From positions 113,811,908 through 113,875,907 of the forward strand of contig OX352763.1 of the NCBI GenBank assembly GCA_947095585.1: a DNA stretch of 64,000 nucleotides, given 5' to 3'. A model generated the notes under the pieces. It saw only the letters and a list, made by a program, of their open reading frames with translations, was not told where the DNA came from and ran no database searches. Shown here in pieces: positions 1 to 11,347 of the stretch. Within the stretch, counting starts at the first letter, position 1; the number at the start of each line of letters is the position of its first letter. The stretch is from Nephrocerus scutellatus (Eukaryota; Arthropoda; Insecta; Diptera; Pipunculidae). The translations under genes were made by a program, and so were the position numbers.

Positions 1-950
1 GGACTACGGCAACTAAGCTTCAGAAGCTACAAAGAGCTGCCTGTCTAGGTATAACGGGTGCGCACCTGCCCTACGACAGCACTAGAAGCTGTTGTAGAGC
101 TTTCACCCCTTCAATCTTCATTAAGAGGACTGCTAGATGCCCTACTAAGCTGCAACTAGAACACGGGTTCAAACCGGGTGACTATTTTGAAATTCTTGAC
201 TCAATTCCTGAAAGAAATCAGGAAGCACTGTTTTGGGAGGTAATTGAGGTAGAAATATTGGACCGGGAAAACTGGTGTTATTGTGTTCGGGTATTGGACG
301 CGAGAGTTCTGGTCTGGTCCACAGATGGATCGAAGATGAAAACTGAAGTTGGAGCTGATGTCTTTTGATCCAACACCAAAGTCTCGATACCAATGGGAAA
401 AGGTACCTCAGTTTTCCCGGCGGAACTCCATGCCATTGAGATCTGTACCGGGATTAACCTGAATAAAATAATAAAAGGCGCTGGAATATCTTTTCAGATA
501 GCCAGACACAACAGAGTGAAACTCGGTTTGGTCGCTGGCCATCAGGGAATTGCAGGCAACGGGACTACAGACGAACTAGCTAGGGCTGGCTCGGAATCTG
601 CGTTCATAGGGCCTGAATCCTACTGTGGTTCACTTAGGCTGCCGCAACAGTACTGATAAATTGTTGGGAACACAAGTTTGGTCTGGCCCACTGGGATAAC
701 GTCCAGTGGCTAAGGCAAGGTGAGGTAATAAATGGGGATATCATAAGGAAGCTAGTGAGTTTCCTAAGAGGTCATTGTGGCTTGCGATATCACCTAACAA
801 AATTGGTATGGGCTCGGAGACGGAATGTAGGTTCGGCACATTCTCTGCGAATGCCCAGCACTACTTAGGTTAAAAAGACGCATCTTTCACAAGGAAATAT
901 GCATCGACAGCGGAGTTAAGAAATTCTGCTACTAAGGAATTTGCTATCGT
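1..950 (+). mobile_element. LINE A fragment: end of reverse transcriptase, RNase H domain and C-terminus (decayed)
   Basis: The plus strand translates into the C-terminal half of an I-like non-LTR retrotransposon polyprotein. Bases 20-80 read QRAACLGITGAHLPYD, the conserved stretch after the reverse transcriptase. Around 318-368 is the RNase H start (STDGSKMKTEVGADVF), ended by an in-frame TGA. The frame resumes at about 393 with FPAELHAIEICT and then AGHQGIAGNGTTDELAR near 530-590, which matches the RNase H block around the catalytic histidine. After about 656 the frame breaks, and only scraps of the terminal cysteine-rich region can be followed to about 870. The element begins outside the window. 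RNase H in such elements removes RNA from the cDNA hybrid. Several stops and shifts make this copy dead. Confidence 0.82.
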
Positions 951-1899
951 TCATTAGGGAGGTGGTACGTCGTGGTACGTACGTGGTACGAATAAGCAAG
1001 ATACAATAGATCTTTAAGGTATTAATTACAAAAAAAAAACACTCGTATATTTGAGTGTGAATCTGCTAAAACGTATCTTTAGAGAACAATAAAGACAGGG
1101 TGTTAACTGGCGCTTGGCACGTCATTAAATTTATTTATTTCGCTTGGTTTGAATTTATTTTCTTTAACTGAGTTCATGTGACAAAAACAAACGCAAACTT
1201 TTGTTTTTATTCTGTGTGGCATTTATATTAACAAATAAATTTTTAAAAATATTGTTCCCGCAATTGAATCACACTGGTCAAACACATACACATAGTTAAG
1301 TGGCGGGTGTTATAATCTCATCTGTTCGAATGTTAAAAGTAGTAATGCAATAAAAGCCGGTTATGATGCGGGAATCTGAGCCTCATTTCATAATGACGAT
1401 GATTGGAGAGTCACTCGGATTCACTGTTTGTATTCAATTCATGACGACGTTGTGCCTCTTTTTTAATGTCTTCTTAATTGCGTTTCTTCTGGCTGAAGAC
1501 TTTCGTTGGGCAAATGTAAATTTAAAATTTTTATTGATATCCGCGCAATCCGGTTTTTTGGAACTTTGAACTTTCATTTAAAAATAATTAAATGCATTTT
1601 GGGAAACGCAAGTAAACGCCTACGTCATGCACGAGTACCTTCAATGGATATTATTAAATGCATCATCTACTCATTAACTATATTGCTGGACATTTACTTT
1701 ACGGCTTTACATTTTACTCTTTTCTGCGTTTTATATTCGCAGTGTCCTCTTGACCCAATATTCTGACTACTTTCAAAATATACCTATAAAGTGATCATTA
1801 TGGTATAAAACTGCTAGCCAAAGTGTGAACGTGATCGGTTGTAGGGTTTGGCAGTTCATACGGAACATACATACATACATACAAAGTTTCACTTTTATA
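951..1899. other. No gene seen; AT-rich spacer with short repeats
   Basis: No supported coding region is present. At 961-990 the motif GGTACGT is iterated four times with small spacers. A CATA tetranucleotide run of about 18 bases lies at 1865-1882, just before the inverted-repeat element that starts at 1900. Short open frames at 1363-1766 have no recognisable motif and are probably chance. Confidence 0.5.
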
Positions 1900-2596
1900 T
1901 ATACAGGGTGTCCGCTAATTAGTGCACAATAATTTGGGCAATGATTCTTGGGTATATTCTAAGAAAAAACTCGTTCTACAGTAAGGGTCTTTCTCTAATG
2001 TTGACATCATTTATCGGGGATTTAAAAAAAAGCTTCTTTGATACACCCTTACCCATGTTAGCGTTCCTGTGTAAACTAAGGATATCAATGTGTTGCCTGA
2101 TTACAGGCTTTCAACCTATCCTCATATCCCCCAGAATGGTTTTCACTGCTGACTAAGAAGCCTAGCCGAGCACGTGGTATCTTGCATGTCTGTTGTACTG
2201 AATGTTACATATCTGTAAGACACCATTCCCCGTACACTGCATCTCTTTAATTGCTGTTATGCCTGTTTCATACTTGGACAGGCTATGTAGCTGATAAATT
2301 GGCTATCGATTTTTGTAGCTCCACAAAATATCGCAAGGAATCATTGTTTTCACACTCAAAGCTCATAACATTCGTTCTGGATTTATTAATTAATCTTACT
2401 TGGAATAAACACAATATAAAGGTCCTTACATCCTATTAATCTAATCCCATCTCCGCCACTTCTGGTGTCGCTCAAGGTAGTCGCTATGGTCCGTTGGTAT
2501 TCGTTTTGCCAATTAACGATGTTGACTGCATTATTAAAGAATCTCCCCTGTCTATCTATGCTGATATTGTGCACGAATAAGGGGACACCCTGTATA
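1900..2596. mobile_element. Non-autonomous DNA transposon with 32-bp terminal inverted repeats
   Basis: The 697-bp segment starts with TATACAGGGTGTCC at 1900 and ends with the inverse of the same motif at 2596. The two 32-base ends (1900-1931 and 2565-2596) differ at only three positions. Both begin with TA, which fits the TA target preference of Tc1/mariner elements. No transposase can be read inside. The stretch at about 1990-2080 (including ATCGGGGATTT) resembles, in reverse orientation, bases 47,890-47,960, next to a transposase scrap at 47,340-47,610. The simplest reading is an internal-deletion derivative of that Tc1/mariner-type family. Boundaries are read directly; the family assignment is inference. 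Confidence 0.75.
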
Positions 2597-3280
2597 GATA
2601 GTAACGACTTTACGAGTAGATTGGAAGTATTTTTGCGGGAGGATGGGATCATCCCCGCAGAAATTTAGAGCCAAATATGATGATGAAGGGCGTATTATCT
2701 TATTGGAAAGCTTAATTTTGTTTCTCGCCTGCAGTTCGTGGTTTCCAGCCACGGTGGCTTCGTATGACTAGCCTCTTTATTAGCTCGCCTGAATTTATTA
2801 CGGTAAGCAAAAGCAGTAACTGAAGTCTCGCTGAAGCAACAAAATAACTGTTTCTCCATTAAAAAACAAAACCTAGAGGTTATATAGTGATAAGAATTTC
2901 TGTTTTGATCCAATTGTAGTTAGAATTTCCTTGAAATGTATTGTGTTGTTACGAAAATGTAAATAGAAATCTTTTATCGCACTGTACATACTCGTATCTA
3001 TATTACCAACAGAGAACTTCATGTATGTATGTCTGTGTCGAATGGGCGCCTCAGCCGCTAAACCGATTGTCATGGAAATTTTACCACGTATGATTTGCAT
3101 GCCGAGGACAAATCTAAATTTACTAAGATAAATTTGCATCATATTCGGTCCAGGTCAATTTAATAATACTACCAATAATATTGAATATAATTGACATGAA
3201 TCATCGGAAGCGTTGGGAGCAAAAATTCGTTAAATTTTTGGGGTTTTTGTAATAAATAATAAAGTGGTACCTCCCCAATG
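2597..3280. other. No gene seen
   Basis: Short open frames on both strands overlap one another, carry no motif and lack consistent coding bias. I see only AT-rich spacer between the inverted-repeat element and the 135-bp tandem repeat. Confidence 0.5.
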
Positions 3281-3740
3281 AAAGTTCAGTCAAATCAATA
3301 AATAACAGCGCTGTGCATGGAGAATTAAAAAATTACTAAGAACCATTGCATACAATTAGGCTCAGTAAAAACAAAGTAATAAAGTAAGGTTGGCGCGAGG
3401 CCAATAACCTCAATTAAAGTTCATTCAAATCAATAAATAACAGCGCTATGCATGGAGTATTACAAAATTACTAAGAACCATTGCATACAATTAGGCTCAG
3501 TAAAAACAAAGTAATAAAGTAAGGTTGGCGCGAGGCCAATAACCTCAATTAAAGTTCATTCAAATCAATAAATAACAGCGCTATGCATGGAGTATTACAA
3601 AATTACTAAGAACCATTGCATACAATTAGGCTCAGTAAAAAAAAATAACAAAGTAAGTTTGGCGCGAGGTCAATAACGTCGATCAAAGTTCATTTAAAAC
3701 TTTAATAAAAAGCGCTGTGCGTGGAGAATTACAAAATACT
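3281..3740. repeat. 135-bp tandem repeat, about 3.4 copies
   Basis: Units start at 3281, 3416, 3551 and 3685 with AAAGTTCA and contain the landmarks AACAGCGCT, ACCATTGCATACAATTAG and TTGGCGCGAGG. The second and third units are almost identical, and the fourth is partial and diverged. A short related piece (CAATTGCATACAATTAAACT) occurs alone at about 21,583-21,622, so the unit is a dispersed sequence that was locally amplified. It has no coding potential. Confidence 0.9.
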
Positions 3741-3769
3741 ATTAAGCCTTCTTTTTAAGACGATGGAAT

Positions 3770-5250
3770 GGTTTCAGATTCCCAGATACCTTGATATATC
3801 GCATGCAATGTTCTCGTAGTTAACTCGACGTCGGCTTTAAGGAGTTCTTCGTAGATGTTGTCATTGCCTGCTGCTTTACCTGATTGCAGTGAATGAATTG
3901 CCTATTAGGAGCCATATGTGGGTTGATGGACGTGCATGGCGAAGTACAATTCAAAACTTTCTTAAAATTTTCTGTCCAGCGGGTTAATTGTTGTTCCTCC
4001 ATAAGGATCAATAAGGCGTAGATTGCCTTAACAGGGTAGTTGATGTGGTGTTTCTTGTTGGCGAGCTTACGAGCGAGTTGGTAGACTCCGCTGTATTGTC
4101 TACTATCAGCGGCTCGCTGTGCTTGTGTTGCGATGTCGCTTAGCCATGCTCGTTTGTCGTTCCCAGCTAAACAGCCATCTTGCCGGTCCAGACTACTTCC
4201 GCGCTAATGCGCTTCGCTCGGCACCCGAGGCCGCGTTTAACTCTACTTTGATGGATTGGCGTTCACAAATGAATGAATGATATCCATTCTTTTCTAGTTT
4301 TGTCTCTATTTAACCTAAAATGGTTGAGGCTGCTTCCGTATATGCCTTTACTGTTTTCTCCCATTTAGACTCTAGGGATTGGGGCTGTATCTGAGAGAGA
4401 GAGAGACTGTTCTATGCGGGATACATATTGCAGTTTCACATCTGGTTCTTTCAGTGCTGCTACAGCTGGCTTTCTTGTTGTTTGACTTTGTGTGGATGAG
4501 TGGACCACGAGCTTCAATCGCACACTGCCAACCACAAGTTGGTGGTCGCTGTAGACGTCGGCTGCTCTTCGGGTTCTAACGTCCAGCAGCGATGATCGCC
4601 ACTTGCGGCGTATAGCGATGTGATTAATCTGGTTGTTGTACATGTGATCAGGAGAGGTCCTGGTGGCTTTGTGGATGTTTTTGTGGGGAAAAATTGGGCC
4701 TTCAATGATAAGGTTGCGATCAGAACATATATCAGCAAACTTTTCACCGTTGTCATTCATAGAACCAAGGCCGTGGTTTCCTATGACATGTTCCCAATCA
4801 CTGTTTTCGATGCCTACCTTTGCGTTAAGGTCACCCATCAAAATAACAATGTCACTCGTCACGTAAAACGTGTCTTTTTCTTCAGAGGTGGCTTGTTCCG
4901 TTGGTGCGTAATCTTGAACAGACACGACCTGTCGAACAGCAGATTTAAATCTTGCAATTCATCGGATATTGCTTGCCAGTCCTGTAACGATCTTTTCGCC
5001 GCTTTAGAGAGTAGAAATCCCACTCCATTCGCATGGTGTTCTCCTGCAGGCTTACCCGAACAAAATTAGAAACTCGCCGGTAGATGTTCGTTTTTCCCCT
5101 ACTCCAGACCATCTCACCTCACTAAGACCAAGAATCTCTAGATGGTATTTACGAAATTCTTTTGTTAATTGTGCAAGCGTTGTTGTCTTGATGAGCGTGC
5201 AAATGTTCCAAGTTCCAAAACGTGTCCTTTTCCGTGGGCCAAAGGTTATT
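3770..5250 (-). mobile_element. LINE C fragment: AP-like endonuclease domain and start of the RT linker (decayed)
   Basis: Reading the minus strand from about 5250, the protein begins like an endonuclease/exonuclease/phosphatase domain (GTWNICTLI-type start at about 5215, LEILGLSEVRWSGVGEKRT at 5150-5090). After frame breaks it continues with VILMGDLNAKVG at about 4835 and HKATRTSPDHMYNNQINHI at 4680-4620. The catalytic SDH block appears as VYSDHQLVVG at about 4535. Further on, 4011-3820 reads LTRWTENFKKVLN and QSGKAAGNDNIYEELLK (two frames), the linker before the reverse transcriptase. This is the endonuclease type often annotated as craniofacial development protein 2-like in RTE-type elements. 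Nicking of target DNA is its known role. The copy ends before the polymerase and carries stops and shifts. Confidence 0.85.
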
Positions 5251-7139
5251 CATTGTTGATAAATTCGATACGTATCCGAAGCTTGTATTAGTTTTAAGAA
5301 TCAAATTATTCAGTTGAGTGGTGATTTGCCAACAGCAACCTAGGTCGACATGAAGCGTCGCCGAACAAGGCAAGTCCCCTTGTTATTTAACCCCGACCCA
5401 AGCTGATACAAATCGGATTGGGTACCGAAATCGTTCACTTGATTTGGCCGAGTTTCCAGTGACGCGACCTGGACGCATAAGATAGGAGTTGTGATGCGAG
5501 ACCCTTAGGACATGACTGTCTATAATCGCGTCATCATCACCGTTTGTCACAATACAAAACAATAACTGTAGCTATTTGTGAATTAAAATTTTAATTTGTG
5601 AATAGTCGAACTTGTATTGTGTTTTTTATTTGCAAAATCCATTACGAACTCTAAAAAAGCCTAAATTTCGTAAAAAATATCTTTTTTTTTTGCATAAGTA
5701 GAGATCTATTGTCGACGAGAGTAGACCACTTTCAAAGTTAAACATTCTAGTAAGAACTATAAGGTAGTTCGGCATTACAACTAACAACATTCCGATGGGA
5801 AATTTTTTTATAAATCCTACTGTAATGAAATTGTTGCACAATTATCAATTAATGTCTATCTACATTTTTTTTAAACTCTCTGTAGGACTTTAATTCCATA
5901 CAGAGAGCTCTGTACGTAGATAATTTAAGTATTCGAGAACACGAATTTTTTTGGTAATCTGCATAAGTAATTCTCTGTGAAAATTCTATGAATCCGTTGC
6001 TTATCCCATCGAAATTCCGACAGATAACATCCCCGACTATCACAGAAGATTTTCTCGCGCCAACTATTGAAGTGCGTCGCACTTATCTACCCAATCAACA
6101 TGCACTTTTCGCTGATGTGATGACATCTAAATAATCTGCATTCGACAGTGCACGGGGGCCACTTTGTTGAGCTGCGCTGCCACTGTATGCACAGCATCAT
6201 GCATTGACCGGCAATGCTTTGCACAACAACATCCTAACAAGCGGACGGACAACAGAGTGGCTGTCGTTTAGTGCCATTTAATCAAACGCTAATTGGTTTG
6301 TGCCGTAACTATCAGTTGGTTTAAGCTGCCGCACAGTAGTAGCCCCTGTTGACACTATGTGTTGGAGTCTCAGAGACGCGGCTTTCTGTCGCTACTGCAG
6401 AAGCTGTGTTTGCCACCGTGCGTCGTCGTGTAGTGTGAACTACGCGCGAATGCAATGTCAACATCGGAATTGTTTGATTTTATCTTTATCACTAGACAGT
6501 AGCGCTGTGAATAGGCTCTCTTATAGTGACGACAACGACGTGTGTACTCGTGCTTCTAATTGTCGTAGGCAGTACAGCGGAGCGGAATGTGTGAATTAGA
6601 GGTCTGCGTGATGAATATCTTATGCAAAGGAAATTCTTGGGCAAGGTTGAAGGAAGTTCAATAAATTTGTTTAAGTGGACGATGCCCATGATTAATACGT
6701 TTTTAAGTGTAAACGTTAATCCCAATTCACAATGCCGCGTGACGACGAGATCGAGACGCGTACAATTGTCAACGAAATATTCAAATAATGAAAATGCACA
6801 TCTCGCCGTAGCGTAGCGTGATAAGTTGGAAAAATTCTCGCGGCGTAACGACGTGACAGTGTATTTTCCCACCTTCACAAATCACAGTTGACGTTCGTCG
6901 TATGCGTCGAATATCGTTGTCAAAAACTCGTCTAAAATGTGAATAAACAACGCGAACGAAAAAAAGGATTTTATCGACGACGATTTTCTATCGTCGTCTG
7001 CGGCACTGCAGCGTGTGACGCGTGTGACGCGTGTGACGCGTCTGAAGCGAGTAAAAAAGAAAATACTTTTAAATAGCCCTGATCTCAAAAACAGATAATA
7101 AAGGACTGTTTGGCGGGTTTCGATGTAAACACAAAAATT
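5251..7139. other. No gene recognised; locally CpG-rich segment with a 9-bp repeat
   Basis: Open frames here are short and mutually overlapping. The part from about 6,100 to 7,080 is richer in CG dinucleotides than most of the window, and contains the 9-bp unit GCGTGTGAC in four near copies at 7011-7046. It also holds a small inverted repeat around ACGACGAT at 6975-6997. A promoter or untranslated first exon is possible, but no start site or splice pair decides this. Confidence 0.35.
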
Positions 7140-7410
7140 TGAAAAACCAAGTTTTTTGGGAGTCTTTTAAAGGTCCTCCGGGGGTCTTTTGGGGGTCTTT
7201 GAGGGTGTTTTAATGGCCTTTTAAGGATCCTTTGGGGGCCTTTTATGGATCTTTTAGGGAGTCTTTTGAGTGTCCTTTGTGGACCTTTTGAGGGTCTTTT
7301 GGGAGTCGTTTGGGGGGGGGGTCTTTTGAGGGTCTTAAGGGTCCTTATGGGGTCTTTTTGGGGGTCTTTTGGAAAGCCTTTTGAGGATCTTTTAGAGTTA
7401 TTTTTGGGTC
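7140..7410. repeat. 11-bp minisatellite (TCTTTTGAGGG type), array 1
   Basis: The motif TCTTTTGGGGG / TCTTTTGAGGG repeats with an 11-base period and many substitutions. On the minus strand it reads as proline- and lysine-rich peptide (DPKITLKDPQK). The array sits directly after the minus-strand 3' end of a LINE B fragment. The same unit forms longer arrays at 28,975-29,940 and 53,100-54,400. Confidence 0.85.
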
Positions 7411-7700
7411 TTCTGGTACGCGCAGTGTTTTATATTTGTCTTGGTCTACGCCATCCTTCCAGCCTAGGCTTGGCCGGCCTCGCTGTCGTGTTCCATAAAT
7501 CCTACCGCAAAGGACTTTCCGAGCAGGATCCTCTTCGCTCATGCGAGCTAGGTGTCCTGCCCACCGGAGCCTACCGAGCTTAATTCTCTTCACGATGTCG
7601 AGATCGCGGTAACGCTCGTAGATCTCATCATTATAGAGTCTCCGGAATCGTCCTTCCTCACTTACGGGGTCAATAATTCTCCGTAAGACTTTTTTATATA
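7400..7700 (-). mobile_element. LINE B C-terminal fragment
   Basis: From about 7690 downwards the minus strand reads LRRIIDPVSEEGRFRRLYN, then VKRIKLGRLRWAGHLARMSE and GRIYGTRQRGRPSLGWKDGV. This arginine-rich tail (RLRWAGH.ARM...RGRP..W) is the usual end of LINE polyproteins downstream of the reverse transcriptase. Its first part matches bases 41,690-41,765 of the larger LINE B copy (RRIVGPVCEEERFWRL). No upstream polymerase is attached, so it is a 5'-truncated insertion. Confidence 0.8.
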
Positions 7701-7769
7701 AAAGGGGATAATTAAATCAGATCCTGTAGTACTATTATTTTCTAGATAAGATCACCAACGTCAATCTGT

Positions 7770-8075
7770 TGACACTCACACAAGAAATTCGTTCTAGGAC
7801 ATGGCAATGGTTCGGTCATGCCTTCCGCAGAGAATTCTGACGATTTTGCAAAGAATGTATATTTGAGTGTAATCCAAAGGGCACTGGTAATCAAGGGCAA
7901 TGGGTAGGACGTGGCTACAGATCAAGCGAATGACACAGAATCGATAAAGGTGAAGGAAGTTCGCTTACACTCTAAGGCCCTAATTGGAACAATGTTTATT
8001 GTAGATATTCTTTTTAATTAGCTCTGTAAATAGATTATTTCAATAAACATTAAGAAGACAAAAAAAAATGCTATA
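7770..8075 (+). mobile_element. LINE C-type C-terminal tail with A-rich 3' end
   Basis: The plus strand reads RSRTWQWFGHAFRRE at about 7790, then an NPKGTGNQG block, and ends GPNWNNVYC around 7985-8005. The plan (W.WFGH..R, then NP.G, then a C-terminal tryptophan block) matches the tails of the other LINE C pieces near 21,400 and 61,430. An AATAAA-like stretch and a run of A follow at 8041-8069. Frame breaks show it is inactive. Confidence 0.6.
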
Positions 8076-9270
8076 AATTCTACTTCATATTGAATATGAC
8101 ATTTAAACAAAGATACGAAATCTTAACAAAATGTTCGAACAACAAAACGCAGCTAAGGAAGCTTAAATAAGCTGTCAGATACGAGTCGTTGGCTATCCGT
8201 AGTCCAGCTGATGTCATGGCAATTGTCGAGATCACGAGTTGACTTCATGATCATTTGTAGATACATCGAATTAATTCAATTATATACATACATAAATTTC
8301 AGACAAATTATTGTGTTTGGTACAACAGGCTGACGACTAAAGTGGCGTCAATGAAATTCTATTGTACAGAGCACAGAGCTACATCACTGTAGATACGACT
8401 CATAGAGTAGAAGATGTCAGTAATCAGTGGCTGGTCTTATATTCCCGTTTAATGTGCCACTTGGTCATATTATGTGTACTTAAGATTTTGTCGTCTTCTA
8501 AGCAAAATTGTATTTTCAAGATTGTTGTGAGTGTGTGTGTGTGTGTGATAAAAATTTATTTTGATTTACGACAAAGTTTTATTTAAAACAACACGCGCCC
8601 CGGCAAGATTGTGAACAGCTACGATGAACAAAATGTTAAGAAAGATGATATTTGAATAACCTTTGCCTGTGCAAAGACAGATATTTTAAAAAATTCTTAA
8701 GTTAGTTGTGTGTTGATATTTTGCACGAGCAGTTAGGTTTTATAGAAAACACTCATTCCCCATTCTAATCTTACCAAGTAACTGGTTTATGATTCCAATA
8801 TGCATTACCTGAAAGCAAAAGAAAACAGGTAATTAGAGAAAATTGAAAAATTGAAATTAAAAAATGTTATGTAGAGAAAGTTAGAGAAACGAAATCTTTT
8901 GTCAAAATCTAGAGATTTCAGTCTCTCAGAAAAAAACATTGATATGAAGGCATTTATACAACATTCGGTACTAGATGATTTGCTTAAATGATTTGCTTTA
9001 AAACCCAGTAGAAATTACATTTCTAGAAACTCTATTTTCTCTTAGCGTTAGCACTAATGATCTTGACAACAAGGTTACAAAGTTACTCACCTGTGCTTTT
9101 AATAAAGCACTTTCTGCTTCCTGCTCTCTCATCTGTCCAAGAGGCATAGCGAGACCACATTGGTGGATCTCGGAGTTTGGGCATTTCAGGAACAGCTGCA
9201 TGAAGCTATTCAGCGTAGCCAAGGCTACTTGATTAGAAACTGACTGTGATACTTACAAAGCATCCCTCAA
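8076..9270. other. No gene seen; GT microsatellite at 8528-8548
   Basis: AT-rich spacer. A short GT run lies at 8528-8548. Open frames at 8362-8586 (plus) and 8998-9222 (minus) carry no recognised domain. Confidence 0.5.
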
Positions 9271-9279
9271 ACTTTATAA

Positions 9280-10856
9280 ACAAGAATTGAGGTCTTGAAG
9301 ACTCTTCTGTGGTAAAATAGAAGAATCTTCTGAGGCGTCTAAGCTAAGAAAAATCCTCGCAACCAATGCCGAGCTGCCTGAAAACGGAAGATGGCTCGTG
9401 GACTACTTTAAGCGAAGAATCGCTCAATCTGCTTTTTGATACTTACATCACGGGCAGATCCCATGTGTTAAGTAATGTCAGCCTTGATAGGGCAGACACT
9501 CGTACAACTATCTCCAATGATCTGATAAATAAGGACAAACTGCTTTGGGCGCTACAAAGCTTCAAACCATACAAATCTGTAGGACCTGATGGTATAATTC
9601 CAGCTGAGCTGCAAAGGACTTTGGATATTATCCTTCCTTTGGTAGAAACAATTCTAAGGAGTTGTCTCGATCTGGTCCATTCTATGAAGTGGTTTTTATA
9701 CCGAAAGCCGGCAAATGTTCGCATGTTAGTCCAAAGAATCACAGACCAATCAGTCTATCATCATTCCTGTTACTGGAAATATCGATATCTACATTGATAA
9801 AAGACTCGTGTACACAGATCAGCACGCGTATTGTAAAGGCAAGACTGCAGAAACAGCTCTGCACACACTGGTACGTTCTATTGAACATTCCCTTCACTGC
9901 AACGAGTAGTATTCCTAGACATGGAAGGCGCTTTTAGCAGCGTCAACACATCTGCGATTACGGATGCACTGTCGACTATGAGCGTGCACGACTTGCTTGG
10001 CGAATTGATTAATCTTCTGCTCACAAGTTAGATTATTAACTAAAAGCTGGACGTAGCGTCTGCCAGAAGATCTGTCTGCAGAGGAATCCCACAAGGTGGA
10101 GTCCTATCCCACCTTCTATGGAATTTAGCGATGAATGAGCTGCTGGTATACCTAAAAGGTGAAACTGCAGAGTAATCGCTTATGCGGATGACGTTGCTAT
10201 TCCCGTCTCAGAAAAATACCCGAATACCTTAAAGGAACTCCTGCAAAATGCTCTCAACAAACTAACTTGCTGGGTAGATCGATGTCGTTTAGGGGTAAAT
10301 CCTCACAAAAACTGGGCTTGTCATATTCACCAGGAAATATAAAGTTCCACTTATTTTATAAAAGGTATAAGTTTAACATTCTCTGAAAAAGTCAAGTATT
10401 TTGGTCTTATTGTGGACAGAAAGCTAAGCTAAGCTGGAAACCTAATAAAAAATAATTGGCACTCTTCTCATGCAAAAAAGCCATTGGTAGCAGATGGGGT
10501 ATTCAACCCCATATCACTTAATGGCTATATAGAGCGGTAGTAAGACCTACTCTGCTATATGGTGTCACTGTATAGTGGACTGACTTAAATAAGAATGTAA
10601 ACCTCTGTTCGATCCTACACCACACCACTCGACATTAACAGCAGGCAAGTAGCTGCTAGTTCGGCTATTCGCCGTAATGCTATCTCCGATTGGACTAGAA
10701 ATTAAATCGGTCACTCCTGAATTTAGTCAGGATCCCAGACAACATAGACTAATCCATTTCAACAAAAGCTTCCAGGTCACCATCCGCGTATCACAATGGA
10801 GCATTACTGGTCTAAGTGTGTCAGATTTACTGACAGCCTTAACCTAACCTAACCTT
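9280..10856 (+). mobile_element. LINE A reverse transcriptase fragment with complete 3' tail
   Basis: The frame from 9366 reads LKTEDGSWTTLSEESLNLLF, then SFKPYKSVGPDGIIPAELQ at about 9560-9612, the entry to the reverse transcriptase. A shift at about 9670 leads to VVFIPKAGKCSHVSPKNHRP and SLSSFLL. RT motif A appears as LDMEGAFSSVNTSAI near 9915-9960, motif B as CRGIPQGGVLSHLLW near 10,080-10,125, and motif C as a shifted YADDVAI at about 10,178-10,200. Later scraps include AMLSPIGLEIKSVTPE near 10,680. The copy lacks most of RNase H and ends in CCTTAACCTAACCTAACCTT. It reverse-transcribed its own RNA when active; stops and shifts now abolish this. Confidence 0.85.
10837..10856 (+). repeat. 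CCTAA-type 3' tail of LINE A
   Basis: The LINE A copy ends in about 3.5 units of the pentamer CCTAA. The same ending closes the short LINE A insertion at 17,389-17,506, so the pentamer belongs to the element's 3' end rather than to its insertion site. Confidence 0.75.
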
Positions 10857-10859
10857 AGG

Positions 10860-11110
10860 TTTGCTCTTTCTGTACCGAAAGAATTCAACATTCGAATCTT
10901 TAGATCGAATGTTCTTACAGTCCTCTTGTACGGATGTGAAACTTGAAAAGTCACCAAGACAAATATGCGTCCTGCTTTTATGTTAAAGTTACTTTCGATC
11001 AATAAATGCGTAATTTACTTTAGAAAGGGCCCTTTATATTGGTGGAGTCTCCAATTCTCAGTGAGCTGACCATTTTATCAAAGTGATCTCATCTCATCGC
11101 CCCAAGATGC
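10860..11110 (+). mobile_element. LINE C fragment (post-RT segment)
   Basis: Bases 10,880-10,960 translate to EFNIRIFRSNVLTVLLYGCE, the block found after the polymerase in many LINEs. Its counterpart in the larger LINE C copy is MRFFDSNVKSVLLYGCETLE at about 61,150-61,210. A further INKCVIYF...WWSLQFSVS stretch up to about 11,070 fits the segment that follows. It is a short internal remnant. Confidence 0.65.
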
Positions 11111-11199
11111 CTTTGAGATCGGGGATCATATTACCCTATTTGCTTTTGCAGTATGTGCAATGCGGTGTATATTGTGTCATACGGCAGACTCTTTGTAAG

Positions 11200-11347
11200 A
11201 ACATCCACGGATTTAACCCATAAAATATACAATGAAATGTAACGATTGTTGATATATTTATTAAAATTTTCAGCCCTAAAAGTATACAATGAAATGTAGC
11301 GATTGTGGCAATATTTAATAAAATATTCAACCCTAAAAGTATACATA
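11200..11347. repeat. About 62-bp tandem repeat, two to three partial units
   Basis: The phrase AAAATATACAATGAAATGTA at about 11,222 recurs as AAAGTATACAATGAAATGTA at about 11,278, and the AAAGTATACA start appears again at 11,335. The intervening sequence is AT-rich and diverged. It has no coding content. Confidence 0.65.

Noticed and set aside
3281..3740. CRISPR-like direct repeats
   Set aside because: Repeat and spacer are not distinct; the whole 135-base unit is repeated, and the genome is eukaryotic.
4620..5069. 149-residue plus-strand frame
   Set aside because: It is the complement of the LINE C endonuclease coding strand, which explains all conserved motifs.
6492..6878. 128-residue minus-strand frame
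   Set aside because: No motif, an unremarkable start context, and a competing plus-strand frame in the same CpG-rich stretch; not enough to call a gene.
7245..7583. 112-residue plus-strand frame rich in glycine and leucine
   Set aside because: It is made of the 11-bp array plus the antisense of the LINE B tail.
10837..10856. Interstitial telomere sequence (CCTAA repeats)
   Set aside because: The same short run closes another LINE A copy inside target duplications, so it belongs to the retrotransposon tail and not to a chromosome end.
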